From Gammaproteobacteria bacterium (GTDB lineage Bacteria; Pseudomonadota; Gammaproteobacteria; Steroidobacterales; Woeseiaceae), in contig JAOTWB010000005.1 of assembly GCA_029863125.1 (NCBI GenBank), positions 44,886-108,885 on the forward strand: a stretch of DNA of 64,000 nucleotides, given 5' to 3'. Shown here piece after piece: positions 17,399 through 27,926 of the stretch. Every line of letters begins with the position of its first letter. The stretch's first letter is position 1. A model generated the notes under the pieces. The model was given only the letters and a program-made list of their open reading frames with translations. It did not search any database and was not told the origin of the DNA. The position numbers and the translations under genes are program-made.

Positions 17399-17647
17399 AT
17401 GGACCCATCCGAAGTCAGGCGCCTCATCACGGTCGGATTCTCCGACGCGATTGTCGAGGTATTGAGCGAAGACAACACTCACTTCGAGGCTCTGGTCGTC
17501 GCCGCCGAGTTCGCAGGCAAACGCCCTTTGGCCAGACACCAGCTCGTCTACCGTTGCCTGGGCGCGCTGGTCGGCAACGAGATACATGCGCTGTCGATTA
17601 CGGCCTTGACGCCCGATGAATGGCGTGAACGCAGCGGGGAATCGTAA
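17399..17647 (+). CDS. ibaG: BolA-family protein IbaG (YrbA)
   Basis: An 82-residue BolA-like protein, starting at ATG with MDPSEVRRLI. The core HFEALVVAAEFAGKRPLARHQLVYRCLG is the BolA helix-turn-helix-like fold with the conserved histidine. BolA proteins work with monothiol glutaredoxins in iron-sulfur handling; IbaG is the member found beside murA. A longer frame from 17252 exists but its first 49 codons lack family similarity. murA follows after 3 bases. Confidence 0.9.
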   Translation: MDPSEVRRLITVGFSDAIVEVLSEDNTHFEALVVAAEFAGKRPLARHQLVYRCLGALVGNEIHALSITALTPDEWRERSGES

Positions 17648-18907
<1,260 letters not shown>

Positions 18908-18919
18908 CAAATCGCCTTC

Positions 18920-19993
18920 CTAGCGTGGATCCTCCGGGCGCTCGCCGGCGATCACGGTCGTTGTGAAACGCTCGCGGTCCCGGATGCCGGTGATCTCAAC
19001 CTTGTCACCGGGAACCGTGCTCGCCGCGATCAAGAGCGCCTGGCGCCGTGAAAAAACAGGCTCGCCGTTCATGGTCAGGATAACGTCGCCGCGCTTCAGA
19101 TTGGCCGCCGCCGCCGGCCCATCTTCGTACACCTGCATGAGCAGGATGCCGGCGTCGTTCTCGATACCGAGTGCGGCCCGTTCGGCGTTTGTCAGGTCAT
19201 CCGGCAACAGCCCCATATAGCCGCGGATAACGCGACCATTTTGCTTGATCTGTTCGACAACGCCACGAACCAGGTCGACCGGTATGGCAAAACCGATCCC
19301 CTCGGTCCCGGCGTCCTGCGCAAGCACGGCCGTATTGATGCCCACGAGTTCGCCGCGGCTGTTGATCAACGCGCCGCCCGAGTTGCCCGCGTTGATCGCT
19401 GCATCCGTCTGGATGAAATTCTCGAAAGTGACGAGGTTCAGCAGCCCGCGACCTGTCGCGCTGACGATGCCCTGAGTTACAGAGGTCGTGAGGCCGTAAG
19501 GATTGCCGATGGCGAGGACGACGTCGCCGATACGCAGTTGGGCGGAACTGCCCATACGGATCGCCGGCAGGGTACCGAGATCGACCCGTAGCAAGGCCAG
19601 GTCGGTTTCGGCATCCACGCCGATAATCGAGGGCTCTGTTATGCGGCCGTCGCTGAGCTGAACGCGGATTTCGGTCGCATCCACGATCACGTGATAGTTG
19701 GTCACGAGATAGCCCTCCGGGTCGATGATTACCGCCGACGCAAAGCTGGTGTCGACTCGAAACCGCGTCCTCGCGTCTGGCGGGTGGCTGTCCTGAACGA
19801 GACGCTTGGTGTAAATATTGGCTACTGAGGCGGCGCTCCGATCAACGGCGTCCGCGAAGCTTGCGGGCTCGTCGATCGAATCCCCAATGCCGGGCATCAG
19901 GTCGGGACGGACCAGTACAACGAGAAACGCGACCGCCAGACCTACGACGATCGACTGCAACAAGAAGACGAAAACTGATCTCAAATCGGCCAC
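18920..19993 (-). CDS. degS: DegS/AlgW-type membrane-anchored serine protease
   Basis: A trypsin-like HtrA-family protease of about 357 residues with one N-terminal transmembrane helix (VFLLQSIVVGLAVAFLVVLV), a protease domain and one PDZ domain, the architecture of DegS/AlgW, which cleave anti-sigma factor RseA/MucA after sensing misfolded porins. The triad is His in TNYHV, Asp in TDLALL and Ser in GNSGGA. The PDZ domain spans roughly residues 255-345. The start chosen is a GTG with AGGA six bases upstream; a second GTG at 20026 adds 11 residues but has no well-placed ribosome binding site. It converges on murA with 12 bp between stop codons. Confidence 0.92.
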   Translation of the reverse strand: MADLRSVFVFLLQSIVVGLAVAFLVVLVRPDLMPGIGDSIDEPASFADAVDRSAASVANIYTKRLVQDSHPPDARTRFRVDTSFASAVIIDPEGYLVTNYHVIVDATEIRVQLSDGRITEPSIIGVDAETDLALLRVDLGTLPAIRMGSSAQLRIGDVVLAIGNPYGLTTSVTQGIVSATGRGLLNLVTFENFIQTDAAINAGNSGGALINSRGELVGINTAVLAQDAGTEGIGFAIPVDLVRGVVEQIKQNGRVIRGYMGLLPDDLTNAERAALGIENDAGILLMQVYEDGPAAAANLKRGDVILTMNGEPVFSRRQALLIAASTVPGDKVEITGIRDRERFTTTVIAGERPEDPR

Positions 19994-20051
19994 GCGATGT
20001 CCTGGTAGTCCTGTTTGCTGTAGCACCTAGCCAATTTCGACAAGCCCCGTG

Positions 20052-20057
20052 TATAAT
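20052..20057 (+). promoter_or_regulatory. Consensus -10 element upstream of petABC
   Basis: A perfect TATAAT preceded by TG lies 142 bases before the petA start in the gap between degS and petA. No convincing -35 is found at 16-18 bases, so only the -10 is claimed. Confidence 0.4.
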
Positions 20058-20198
20058 GCGCCGTGGTTCCGCACCTAGCTCCGGGGTAACTGTCATCCTG
20101 ACGGCAAACCGGGCCTGCTGCAAATCTACCAGTGTCGAAACAAAGCAAAAACTCGCTGCAGAAGCGGCCGTGAAAAGAACGGCGTATGGGAGTGCCCG

Positions 20199-20786
20199 AT
20201 GACCGAAGACGACCTTGATCGCAACAGGCGTCATTTTCTTACCGTTGCAACCCTTGTTACAGGCGCCGCAGGCGCTGGAATGGCGGCAATTCCTTTTATT
20301 GCTTCATTGAAACCCAGCGCCCGTGCTCAGGCCCTGGGTGCGCCGGTCGAGGTACCGGTCAGCACGCTGCAGCCCGGTGAGATGATACGCGTTCTCTGGC
20401 GCGGCAAGCTTGTATTTGTACTGCGCCGCACCAGCGAGATGCTCGAGAAATTGCCGATGGTGGAGAGCGAGCTGCGTGACCCGAATTCCGAGGTACTCGA
20501 GCAGCAGCCCGAGTACGCGCGGAATGCGACGCGATCGATAAGACCGCAATACCTCGTGATTGAAGGCTCATGCACACATCTGGGCTGTGCGCCGCTGCAG
20601 GACTTCGAAGTTCGACCGGCTGAAGGTTGGGAAGGCGGCTTCTTCTGCCCGTGCCATGGCTCGAAGTTCGACCTGGCGGGACGCGTGTACAAAGGCGTTC
20701 CGGCGCCGACCAACCTGAGGGTGCCACCGTACCGATTTGTCAGGGACGACCTGATTCTTATCGGCCAGGATTCGGGAGCAGCGTGA
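20199..20786 (+). CDS. petA: Cytochrome bc1 Rieske iron-sulfur subunit
   Basis: A 195-residue ubiquinol-cytochrome c reductase Rieske protein. The 2Fe-2S ligands are in CTHLGC and CPCHGS, and the fold ends with the conserved proline-loop and [10 protein letters not shown]. The N-terminus has a twin-arginine motif (NRRHFLT) before a hydrophobic helix, so this subunit is exported folded by Tat and stays anchored. GGGAG lies a few bases before the ATG. The stop codon overlaps the petB ATG by one base (TGATG). Confidence 0.97.
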   Translation: MTEDDLDRNRRHFLTVATLVTGAAGAGMAAIPFIASLKPSARAQALGAPVEVPVSTLQPGEMIRVLWRGKLVFVLRRTSEMLEKLPMVESELRDPNSEVLEQQPEYARNATRSIRPQYLVIEGSCTHLGCAPLQDFEVRPAEGWEGGFFCPCHGSKFDLAGRVYKGVPAPTNLRVPPYRFVRDDLILIGQDSGAA

Positions 20787-22036
20787 TGGCGAGAATCGAA
20801 GCAGAAGTGGGCAAGCCGCAGGGTGGCTTTGTGACGTGGATCGACGATCGGTTTCCGATGACGTCGACGCTCAAATATCACGTCACCGAGTATTACGCCT
20901 CAAAGAACTTCAACATCTGGTATGTCTTCGGCGTGCTTGCGTTCGTCGTGCTGGCCATTCAGCTGTTGACGGGCATATTCCTCACAATGAACTATAAACC
21001 TTCGGCTGCTGATGCATTTGCCTCGGTCGAGTACATCATGCGTGACGTGGAATGGGGCTGGTTGATCCGCTACATGCACTCTACCGGCGCATCGTTCTTC
21101 TTCATCGTCGTTTACCTGCATATGTATCGAGCCATGCTCTATGGCTCCTACAAGAAGCCACGAGAACTGATCTGGCTCATCGGCATGTTGATCTTCCTGG
21201 TGTTAATGGCCGAGGCATTTGCAGGCTACCTGTTGCCCTGGGGACAGATGTCCTACTGGGGTGCGCAGGTCATTATTTCGTTGTTTGGGGCAATTCCCTG
21301 GGTGGGCGATGCGCTCGTAGAGATCATTCGTGGCGATTACTCAATTTCGGACATTACGCTCAACCGCTTTTTTGCTCTGCACGTCGTTCTTCTACCGCTG
21401 GCATTGATCGCGCTCGTGTTCGTCCACATTGTAGCCCTGCACGAAGTGGGCTCGAATAACCCTGACGGCATTGAGATCAAGAAGAACAAGGACGCGAGCG
21501 GCAAGCCACTCGATGGCATCGCTTTCCACCCGTATCACACGAGTAAAGACCTGGTGGCGATAATCGTGTTCCTGATGATCTTTTCGGCGGTCGTTTTCTT
21601 CGCGCCTGATATGGGCGGCTACTTTTTGGAGCATGCCAATTTTGAACCGGCGAACCTGACGGCGACGCCCGAGCACATTGCACCGGTGTGGTACTTTACG
21701 CCGTTTTACGCAATTCTCAGGGCGGTGCCCGACAAGCTTTGGGGTTTCATACTCTTTGTGACGGCCGTTTTGCTGCCCGTGTTCCTGCCGTGGCTGGATC
21801 GCTCGCGCGTCAGGTCGATACGTTATCGTGGCTGGATTTACAAGTCTGCCCTGGCCGTATTCACCGTTACCTTCTTCATGCTGGGTTGGCTCGGGACGAT
21901 GCCTGCGGATGGCCTGTACGTACTGATGGCTCGAATCTTCTCAGTGCTGTACTTTGCGTTCTTCCTGTTAATGCCTTACTACACGGCCATTGATAAGACA
22001 AAACCGGTGCCGGAAAGGGTGGTCTACCATGGATAA
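20786..22036 (+). CDS. petB: Cytochrome bc1 cytochrome b subunit
   Basis: A 416-residue full-length cytochrome b with eight membrane helices, the quinol-oxidising core of complex III. The start is the ATG overlapping the petA stop, giving [16 protein letters not shown]; the longer frame into petA is not real. Heme-ligand regions HSTGASFFFIVVYLHMYR and LHVVLLPLALIALVFVHI carry the paired histidines, and the Qo-site motif PDKLWG (a PEWY-region neighbour) and the TPEHIAPVWYF segment are present. The end overlaps petC by 8 bases. Confidence 0.97.
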   Translation: MARIEAEVGKPQGGFVTWIDDRFPMTSTLKYHVTEYYASKNFNIWYVFGVLAFVVLAIQLLTGIFLTMNYKPSAADAFASVEYIMRDVEWGWLIRYMHSTGASFFFIVVYLHMYRAMLYGSYKKPRELIWLIGMLIFLVLMAEAFAGYLLPWGQMSYWGAQVIISLFGAIPWVGDALVEIIRGDYSISDITLNRFFALHVVLLPLALIALVFVHIVALHEVGSNNPDGIEIKKNKDASGKPLDGIAFHPYHTSKDLVAIIVFLMIFSAVVFFAPDMGGYFLEHANFEPANLTATPEHIAPVWYFTPFYAILRAVPDKLWGFILFVTAVLLPVFLPWLDRSRVRSIRYRGWIYKSALAVFTVTFFMLGWLGTMPADGLYVLMARIFSVLYFAFFLLMPYYTAIDKTKPVPERVVYHG

Positions 22037-22784
22037 GTTCAAGAAGGTCGCCGCTTTGATGTTATTGGGCATGTGTTTCTCCGCAGCTGCCGCGATGGCT
22101 GCTGGTGGCGGCATGCACATGGAGAAAGCCGACATCGATCCGGGCAATGTTTCTTCTCTTCAGCGCGGCGCACGAAACTTCATGAACTACTGCGCGGGCT
22201 GCCATTCGGCACAGTACGTTCGCTATAAAACGATAGGGAAAGATCTGGACCTGTCCGAAGAACAGTTGATCGACAACCTGATGTTCAATGCCGACAAGAC
22301 GTACGAAACCATTCAGGCATCCATGCCGTCGGCTGATGCCGGGCGTTGGTATGGCGTGACGCCACCCGACCTGAGTCTGATGGTGCGTGCGAAAGGGGCT
22401 GACTACGTATTTAACTTCCTGAAGGGCTTCTATGTTTCGAAAGATAGCCCGACCGGTGTCAACAATCTTGTACTGGCGGGCACGAGTATGCCCCACGTGC
22501 TGTGGGAACTGCAGGGCTATCAGACGGCCAGTTTCTCAACGCACGAAAATAAAGATGGTTCAGTTACGACGACGTTTGAAGGTTTTGAAACGCTCTCGGC
22601 AGGCTCGATGGACGCCGAAGATTATGGTGAATTCGTTCGCGATACCGTCAATTTCCTCGCCTTTATATCGGAACCGATTCGATCCGATCGCCGCAAGCTC
22701 GGCGTCTGGGTGCTGATGTTCCTGATCTTCTTTTATATCCTCGCCTCGATGCTCAAGAAACAAATCTGGAAGGACGTTAAATGA
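22029..22784 (+). CDS. petC: Cytochrome bc1 cytochrome c1 subunit
   Basis: A 251-residue cytochrome c1. It has a signal peptide (VAALMLLGMCFSAAAAMA), heme c attachment site CAGCH, the axial methionine region TSMPHVLWEL, and a C-terminal membrane anchor (LGVWVLMFLIFFYILAS). With petA and petB it forms the complex that passes electrons from ubiquinol to cytochrome c and pumps protons. The ATG is inside the last codons of petB. Confidence 0.96.
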   Translation: MDKFKKVAALMLLGMCFSAAAAMAAGGGMHMEKADIDPGNVSSLQRGARNFMNYCAGCHSAQYVRYKTIGKDLDLSEEQLIDNLMFNADKTYETIQASMPSADAGRWYGVTPPDLSLMVRAKGADYVFNFLKGFYVSKDSPTGVNNLVLAGTSMPHVLWELQGYQTASFSTHENKDGSVTTTFEGFETLSAGSMDAEDYGEFVRDTVNFLAFISEPIRSDRRKLGVWVLMFLIFFYILASMLKKQIWKDVK

Positions 22785-23413
22785 TGGCAGTAGTAGCGAA
22801 CCGACGCTCAGTTATGACGCTGTTCTCGCGACCGACAGATATTCACAGTCATCGTGCGCGCCTCGTTCTTGCCGAGAAGAACATCAATATAGAGATTGCC
22901 AATGTCGCAGGCCCGGAATTACCGGAAGACCTGATGGATTTGAATCCGTACCACACGGTACCGACGCTTGTGGATCGCGACCTGACGCTGTATGACTCGC
23001 GGGTCATTATCGAGTATCTGGACGAGCGTTTTCCGCATCCTCCGCTGATGCCGGTCGATCCCGTGACTCGCGCGCAGTTTCGCCTGGCGCTGTTTCGTAT
23101 CGAGACGGATTGGTACTCAATCGCCGAAGAATCGGAATCCAGCAGTGACGGCAAACTCGGCGCCAAGTCCCGTAAACTGCTGCGTGAGAGTATTTTGCAA
23201 AGCAAGGAGCTGTTCGGGGCGCGGCCGTATTTCCTCAGCGAAGAATTCTCGCTGGTGGATTGCACGATCGCACCGCTACTGTGGCGCCTGCCCGCCTACG
23301 GTATTGATCTCGGGGCTGATGCCGCGCCGATCGAATCGTACATGGACCGGGTGTTTTCACGACGCTCGTTTCAGCAGAGTCTCACTGAACTCGAACAGGA
23401 GATGCGCCTGTAG
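22781..23413 (+). CDS. sspA: Stringent starvation protein A
   Basis: A 210-residue glutathione-S-transferase-fold protein without an evident catalytic role; SspA binds RNA polymerase and affects acid and starvation responses in enterics. The N-terminal thioredoxin-like part contains MTLFSRPTDIHSHRARLVLAEKNI and NPYHTVPTLVDRDLTLYDSRVIIEYLDERFPHPPL. The first ATG overlaps the petC stop codon by 4 bases; starts two or twelve codons later are possible. The petABC-sspA-sspB order is common in gammaproteobacteria. Confidence 0.94.
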   Translation: MMAVVANRRSVMTLFSRPTDIHSHRARLVLAEKNINIEIANVAGPELPEDLMDLNPYHTVPTLVDRDLTLYDSRVIIEYLDERFPHPPLMPVDPVTRAQFRLALFRIETDWYSIAEESESSSDGKLGAKSRKLLRESILQSKELFGARPYFLSEEFSLVDCTIAPLLWRLPAYGIDLGADAAPIESYMDRVFSRRSFQQSLTELEQEMRL

Positions 23414-23519
23414 AGCGGCACGGATCACTGCCGATCCGGCAGCTTATGTTTAGTCTCAGGCGCGACGCCGAATAAATGATAAGCTATTGGTGTCTAGCGT
23501 CGATTCAAGAAAAAAAGCA

Positions 23520-23918
23520 GTGAATAATTCCAACCGATCGAAGAGACCCTATCTCATCCGCGCAATGCACGAGTGGATGGCCGATAACAGCCATACGCCG
23601 CACATTGTTGTCGACACGTCCTTTGAAAATGTCTGTGTGCCGGCCGAGCACATCAAGGACGGCAAGATTATTTTAAATATCAGCGGTTCAGCCGCGCACA
23701 ATCTGCAGTTGTCAAATGAGGCGGTAAGTTTTCGCGCGCGCTTCGGCGGAGTCCCTTTTGACGTCTGGGTGCCGATGCGTTCCATCCTCGGCATTTACGC
23801 CCGAGAGACCGGGCAAGGTATGATCTTTTCGCACGGTGCCGAAGTAGTAACGCCAGAGAAGGCAAGGCAGGATATTAACGAGACGCATTCGCGCCCGCAC
23901 CTTACTATCGTCAAGTAA
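23520..23918 (+). CDS. sspB: ClpXP adaptor SspB
   Basis: An SspB of about 132 residues, which delivers ssrA-tagged proteins to ClpXP. RPYLIRAMHEWMADN, TPHIVVDT, NISGSAAHNLQLSNE and FRARFGGVPFDVWVP are the conserved tag-binding domain; a short tail ends HLTIVK, similar to the ClpX-docking tail that ends SspB proteins. The start is taken as GTG before NNSNRSKRPY; a frame opening at 23487 would add 11 residues with no family match. It converges on diaA with 59 bp between stop codons. Confidence 0.92.
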   Translation: MNNSNRSKRPYLIRAMHEWMADNSHTPHIVVDTSFENVCVPAEHIKDGKIILNISGSAAHNLQLSNEAVSFRARFGGVPFDVWVPMRSILGIYARETGQGMIFSHGAEVVTPEKARQDINETHSRPHLTIVK

Positions 23919-23977
23919 TAGCGGTCGATGATCGCGAGAAATTGCCAGCGCTTTCGGCGCCGACAGGCATCATGCCA

Positions 23978-24601
<624 letters not shown>

Positions 24602-24668
24602 CTAGCAGCTGTTGCGTCAGCCCGTGTTCTCCCGCGCTGTTGCCTGCGGAGGATGTCGGGACCGCGGG

Positions 24669-25049
24669 TCAAAGGGCCGAGTCAACGGGTCGAAAAGCGT
24701 CCTGAATCCACTCGATCGTGCCGTCAGCACCGCCTGTGATCGCCACCACGTCGAAGCGCATCGCAAGGTGTGCATAGCGCGGCCTGCGTGCCAGGAACAT
24801 GGCGGCTGTGTGCAAGATTTTTCGCTGCTTGTGCCGGTCGATCGTTGGGGCCGGCAACGCAAACCCCGTGGACTTTCGATAACGCACTTCCACAAAGGTC
24901 AGGCAGTCACCGTGCAGCATGACCAGGTCAATTTCACCGCCGCGGCTTCGAAAGTTGCGTGTGACTGGTTTGAGGCCCTCGCGTTTGAGAAAACGAAGCG
25001 CCTGTCGCTCTGCGCGGTCGCCTACAGCTCCTCTGGCAGAAAATCCCAT
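24669..25049 (-). CDS. yraN: UPF0102 family protein YraN
   Basis: A 126-residue YraN protein with a restriction-endonuclease-like core: GGEIDLVM, then LTFVEVRYRKS, resembling the E-x-D...E-x-K/R pattern. The function of YraN is not established. It overlaps the end of lpoA by 28 bases and is followed by diaA after a 100-bp gap on the same strand, the standard arrangement. Confidence 0.92.
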   Translation of the reverse strand: MGFSARGAVGDRAERQALRFLKREGLKPVTRNFRSRGGEIDLVMLHGDCLTFVEVRYRKSTGFALPAPTIDRHKQRKILHTAAMFLARRPRYAHLAMRFDVVAITGGADGTIEWIQDAFRPVDSAL

Positions 25050-26998
25050 GGCGCATCGTCTGCCGCATCGGGCGTGATGATGTCACCCTCGATGCTGATG
25101 TCCTGAATAGGGCCGCCAGCCGAGTCAATCCTCGGCAGCGCGACAACCTTGCCTTGCTGAAATTGAGCCCAGGCAAGGCGTCGATGAACGCGGCCGCTGG
25201 AGTCGAGAAACAGGGTTCCGGTGGCGCCGTCGAGTTCGGCCATCGCCTCCCCGCGGGATGCAAACAGCGCGGCGATCAGGTTATAGGCGTCATATCCCAT
25301 GGCGTGCAGGCGCGCCAGGCGGCGCTCGCCGGGCCAATACTCGGCGAATTCGCGGGGTAAGTCTGCAATCCAGGGCTGCGGGTTGATGACCCAGGGCGTG
25401 TCGGCAAACATGATGCCATTGAGGTCAGCGTTGGAACGATCGTCAAGTGAGTATATGGACGAAGTCGAATAGACGGGAAGATCGCCCGAATAATGAAATT
25501 TCAGCTGCGCTTTGAGCAAGCGGCCCGCGGGTGCGTCGCTTGCGAGAAAAATAAAATCGGTGTCCTGACGTCTGCGTGGATCAAACTGCAATGCGCCGCC
25601 GATATTGGCGCGCATGCGTTGATAGCGACGAACGCTGCCCGTAAGACCCATCAGATTTTCGATCGCATTCGAGAAGTCCTGGTCGCCCGGCGTATAGCTG
25701 CGGTAATCCAGCAAGGTGCCGCCGAGGCCTTCGAGTTCGGTCGAGAAGCTCGTCAGGACGCGTCGACCCCAATCGTTGTTCGGTACGAGCGCCACGGCAC
25801 GCGTGTAGCCATCGCCGAGCGCGCGGGTGGCAGCAGATGCTGCTTCGTCTTCCGGCGCCAGGGCAAACTGGTACAAGCCCGGCGGCGCAAGCGTGTCGTC
25901 AGGCAGGTAGTTGAGTGTGAGTACCGGGACCGGGACGAGGATGTCGTTGGCCAGTTGAATGACACTGTTCTTGAGCAATGGCCCGACGACAAACTCGGCG
26001 CCGTCAGTAACGGCCACGGCATAAGCTGCGCTGGCGCTGCCCTCTGCACTGACGTCGTAAATACGGATATTCTGCCGGTCATCGAGTCCGGCGGCGGCCG
26101 CAAAATACGCGCCCAGAAATCCGTTCTGCACCGCTTTTCCCGCGCTCGCTGCCCTGCCGGACAGGGGCAATAGCAAGGCTATTTGCCGAGGGTATTCAAG
26201 CAACAGGCCTTCCGACGATTCGAGATCGCCGAGCACGGTTATTGCCGGATGCCTGGCGTTTGCCGTGCGCCAGCGAACGACCCCGTTACTCCATCCCACA
26301 CCCTGTTGACCTGTGGAAGCCGCGAGCGAGCCAATCGAGAGCCAGCCGCGCACGATCGGATCAGCTGCTGTTTCGGCGGCTTGGCGCAGCACCTGCGGGC
26401 TGCTGACGCGCAAGCCTTGCCACAGGCGCGCACGATTTTGCTCGATGCCGCGGCGGTCACTGATCCAGGTCTCGCGCTGCATCATCAGCTCGACCGCACG
26501 AGCCGGATCCTGTTTTTGAATCCAGGCATCGGCGCGCAGTGCCTCGACTCTCAGTCTGTCCCGCACCGAGAGCGATTCGCGACTCATCGGTTCCAACAGA
26601 CCGAGCGCGTCGTCAGCGGCCCCCTCATACAGGGACAACGCCGCCGAGTTCGTGTTCCAGATTGCCCGCAGGTTTGGCGAGTCCGGTCGCGGCACGCTGC
26701 CGAATGCATTCCTGGCCCGAGCGACATCGCCGGCATCGAGCCACTGCTCGACGGCCAGCAGTGTCAAACGGTCCCGCTCGTCGCCAACGGCGTCGCTGGC
26801 AAGGCCGATGTATGCGCCAGCGGCTTCGGCATGCTCGCCGTCCCTGGCAAGTCGTTCAGCGCGTCCCTCGGCGCCGCCCGGCAGGCCCGCGAATCCCGTA
26901 GTTTCGCAGCCTGACAGTGCCAGCAGCGCCGCGAGCAGGGCGATGATGCTTGCCAGTGAACGCGATTCGCGGGCAGGATGTCGGGGAATTTTCATCAT
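25022..26998 (-). CDS. lpoA: Penicillin-binding protein activator LpoA
   Basis: A lipoprotein of about 658 residues. The signal peptide ends in the lipobox LSGC (Cys about residue 30), so it is anchored in the outer membrane, from where LpoA reaches through the peptidoglycan and stimulates PBP1A. The N-terminal half is TPR-like helical repeats; the C-terminal half is a periplasmic-binding-protein fold starting at QIALLLPLSGRAASAGKAVQNGFLGAYF, with AVALVPNNDWGRRV and IMFADTPWVI. The reading frame is open further upstream, antisense to rsmI, but the signal peptide fixes the start near MMKIPRH. Only 22 bp separate it from the rsmI start. Confidence 0.93.
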   Translation of the reverse strand: MMKIPRHPARESRSLASIIALLAALLALSGCETTGFAGLPGGAEGRAERLARDGEHAEAAGAYIGLASDAVGDERDRLTLLAVEQWLDAGDVARARNAFGSVPRPDSPNLRAIWNTNSAALSLYEGAADDALGLLEPMSRESLSVRDRLRVEALRADAWIQKQDPARAVELMMQRETWISDRRGIEQNRARLWQGLRVSSPQVLRQAAETAADPIVRGWLSIGSLAASTGQQGVGWSNGVVRWRTANARHPAITVLGDLESSEGLLLEYPRQIALLLPLSGRAASAGKAVQNGFLGAYFAAAAGLDDRQNIRIYDVSAEGSASAAYAVAVTDGAEFVVGPLLKNSVIQLANDILVPVPVLTLNYLPDDTLAPPGLYQFALAPEDEAASAATRALGDGYTRAVALVPNNDWGRRVLTSFSTELEGLGGTLLDYRSYTPGDQDFSNAIENLMGLTGSVRRYQRMRANIGGALQFDPRRRQDTDFIFLASDAPAGRLLKAQLKFHYSGDLPVYSTSSIYSLDDRSNADLNGIMFADTPWVINPQPWIADLPREFAEYWPGERRLARLHAMGYDAYNLIAALFASRGEAMAELDGATGTLFLDSSGRVHRRLAWAQFQQGKVVALPRIDSAGGPIQDISIEGDIITPDAADDAPWDFLPEEL

Positions 26999-27020
26999 AT
27001 TAATGTAACCGGAAAAAGTT

Positions 27021-27863
27021 GTGCGCCAAATGAGCGGCAGGCTGTTCATCGTTGCGACGCCGATCGGCAATCTAGAAGATCTGACACCGCGAGCGCGCCA
27101 GACGCTCGCCGACGTGGATCTTGTTGCAGCCGAGGATACCCGCCATACCGGGCGATTACTATCGCATATTGGCGTCAAAACACGGCTTTTGGCGCTGCAT
27201 GATCACAATGAAGAGCAGCGCGTTTCTGAGGTCATGGCGGTGCTTGAGTCGGGACAGTCGGTTGCTCTTGTCAGCGATGCGGGCACACCGCTGGTCAGCG
27301 ACCCTGGCTACCGGCTCGTGCGGGCTGCGCACGCGAGTGGCATTGCGGTTTCGCCGATACCCGGACCCTCCGCGGTAACCGCCGCGCTCTCGGTTGCAGG
27401 GTTGCCGACCGACCGGTTTTGCTTCGAAGGATTTTTACCGGCAAGAAACGCAGCGCGACGCGGCGTACTCGATCAGCTCCGCCGCGAGACGCGGACCCTG
27501 GTTTTCTATGAGTCCGTGCATCGTATTGCCGAAGTACTGGGCGACTTGTGCGATTCCTTTGGTGACGACAGGCCGGCATTCGTCGGACGTGAACTGACCA
27601 AAATGCACGAACAGTGCGTTCAGGGAACGCTGGGTTCGCTGCGCGATAAAGTTGCCGACAAATCCATTGTGGGTAAGGGCGAGTTCGTTGTTGTCGTCGC
27701 GGGCTCGGATGAGGCCGTCGAGTCATCGCTCGATATCGATCGCTTGCTGGAGGCACTCTCTGACCGCCTGTCCGCCAAGGACGCGGCGCGCGTCGCCGCG
27801 GAAGCGACCGGCGGCAAGCGCAACGATCTGTACAGGCGCCTGCTGCTGATTCGCAAAGAATAG
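27021..27863 (+). CDS. rsmI: 16S rRNA (cytidine(1402)-2'-O)-methyltransferase RsmI
   Basis: A 280-residue tetrapyrrole-methylase-fold enzyme that 2'-O-methylates C1402 of 16S rRNA, in the P site of the ribosome. The motifs FIVATPIGNLEDLTPRA, AEDTRHTGRLLSH, LVSDAGTPLVSDPGYRLV and PGPSA are all present and diagnostic. The GTG at 27021 has GGA 7 bases upstream; an ATG three codons later (MSGRLFIVATP) is an equally plausible start. Its partner RsmH, which adds the N4-methyl on the same C1402, is encoded about 1.3 kb downstream in the dcw cluster. Confidence 0.96.
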   Translation: MRQMSGRLFIVATPIGNLEDLTPRARQTLADVDLVAAEDTRHTGRLLSHIGVKTRLLALHDHNEEQRVSEVMAVLESGQSVALVSDAGTPLVSDPGYRLVRAAHASGIAVSPIPGPSAVTAALSVAGLPTDRFCFEGFLPARNAARRGVLDQLRRETRTLVFYESVHRIAEVLGDLCDSFGDDRPAFVGRELTKMHEQCVQGTLGSLRDKVADKSIVGKGEFVVVVAGSDEAVESSLDIDRLLEALSDRLSAKDAARVAAEATGGKRNDLYRRLLLIRKE

Positions 27864-27902
27864 GGGTCGATCCCTTTTAGGAATTAACTTCGGTCCGACC
27901 CC
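27863..27902. repeat. Inverted repeat GGGGTCG...CGACCCC between rsmI and rnpB
   Basis: The arms GGGGTCG (27863-27869) and CGACCCC (27896-27902) are perfect inverse complements around a 26-bp centre, beginning in the last base of the rsmI stop codon. AATTAA occurs twice in direct orientation (27882-27887 and 27903-27908). The look is that of REP-like palindromes (GGGGTCxGACCCC with AATTAA) known from several proteobacteria. Only this copy was noticed in the window. It has no U-tract and is not a classic terminator. Confidence 0.45.
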
Positions 27903-27913
27903 AATTAATCCTG

Positions 27914-27919
27914 TAAAAT
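27914..27919 (+). promoter_or_regulatory. Probable -10 element of rnpB
   Basis: TAAAAT preceded directly by TG ends 7 bases before the predicted 5' end of RNase P RNA, the right distance for a -10 element. The expected -35 position falls in the inverted repeat and has no consensus match. Confidence 0.4.
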
Positions 27920-27926
27920 TGGCGCC

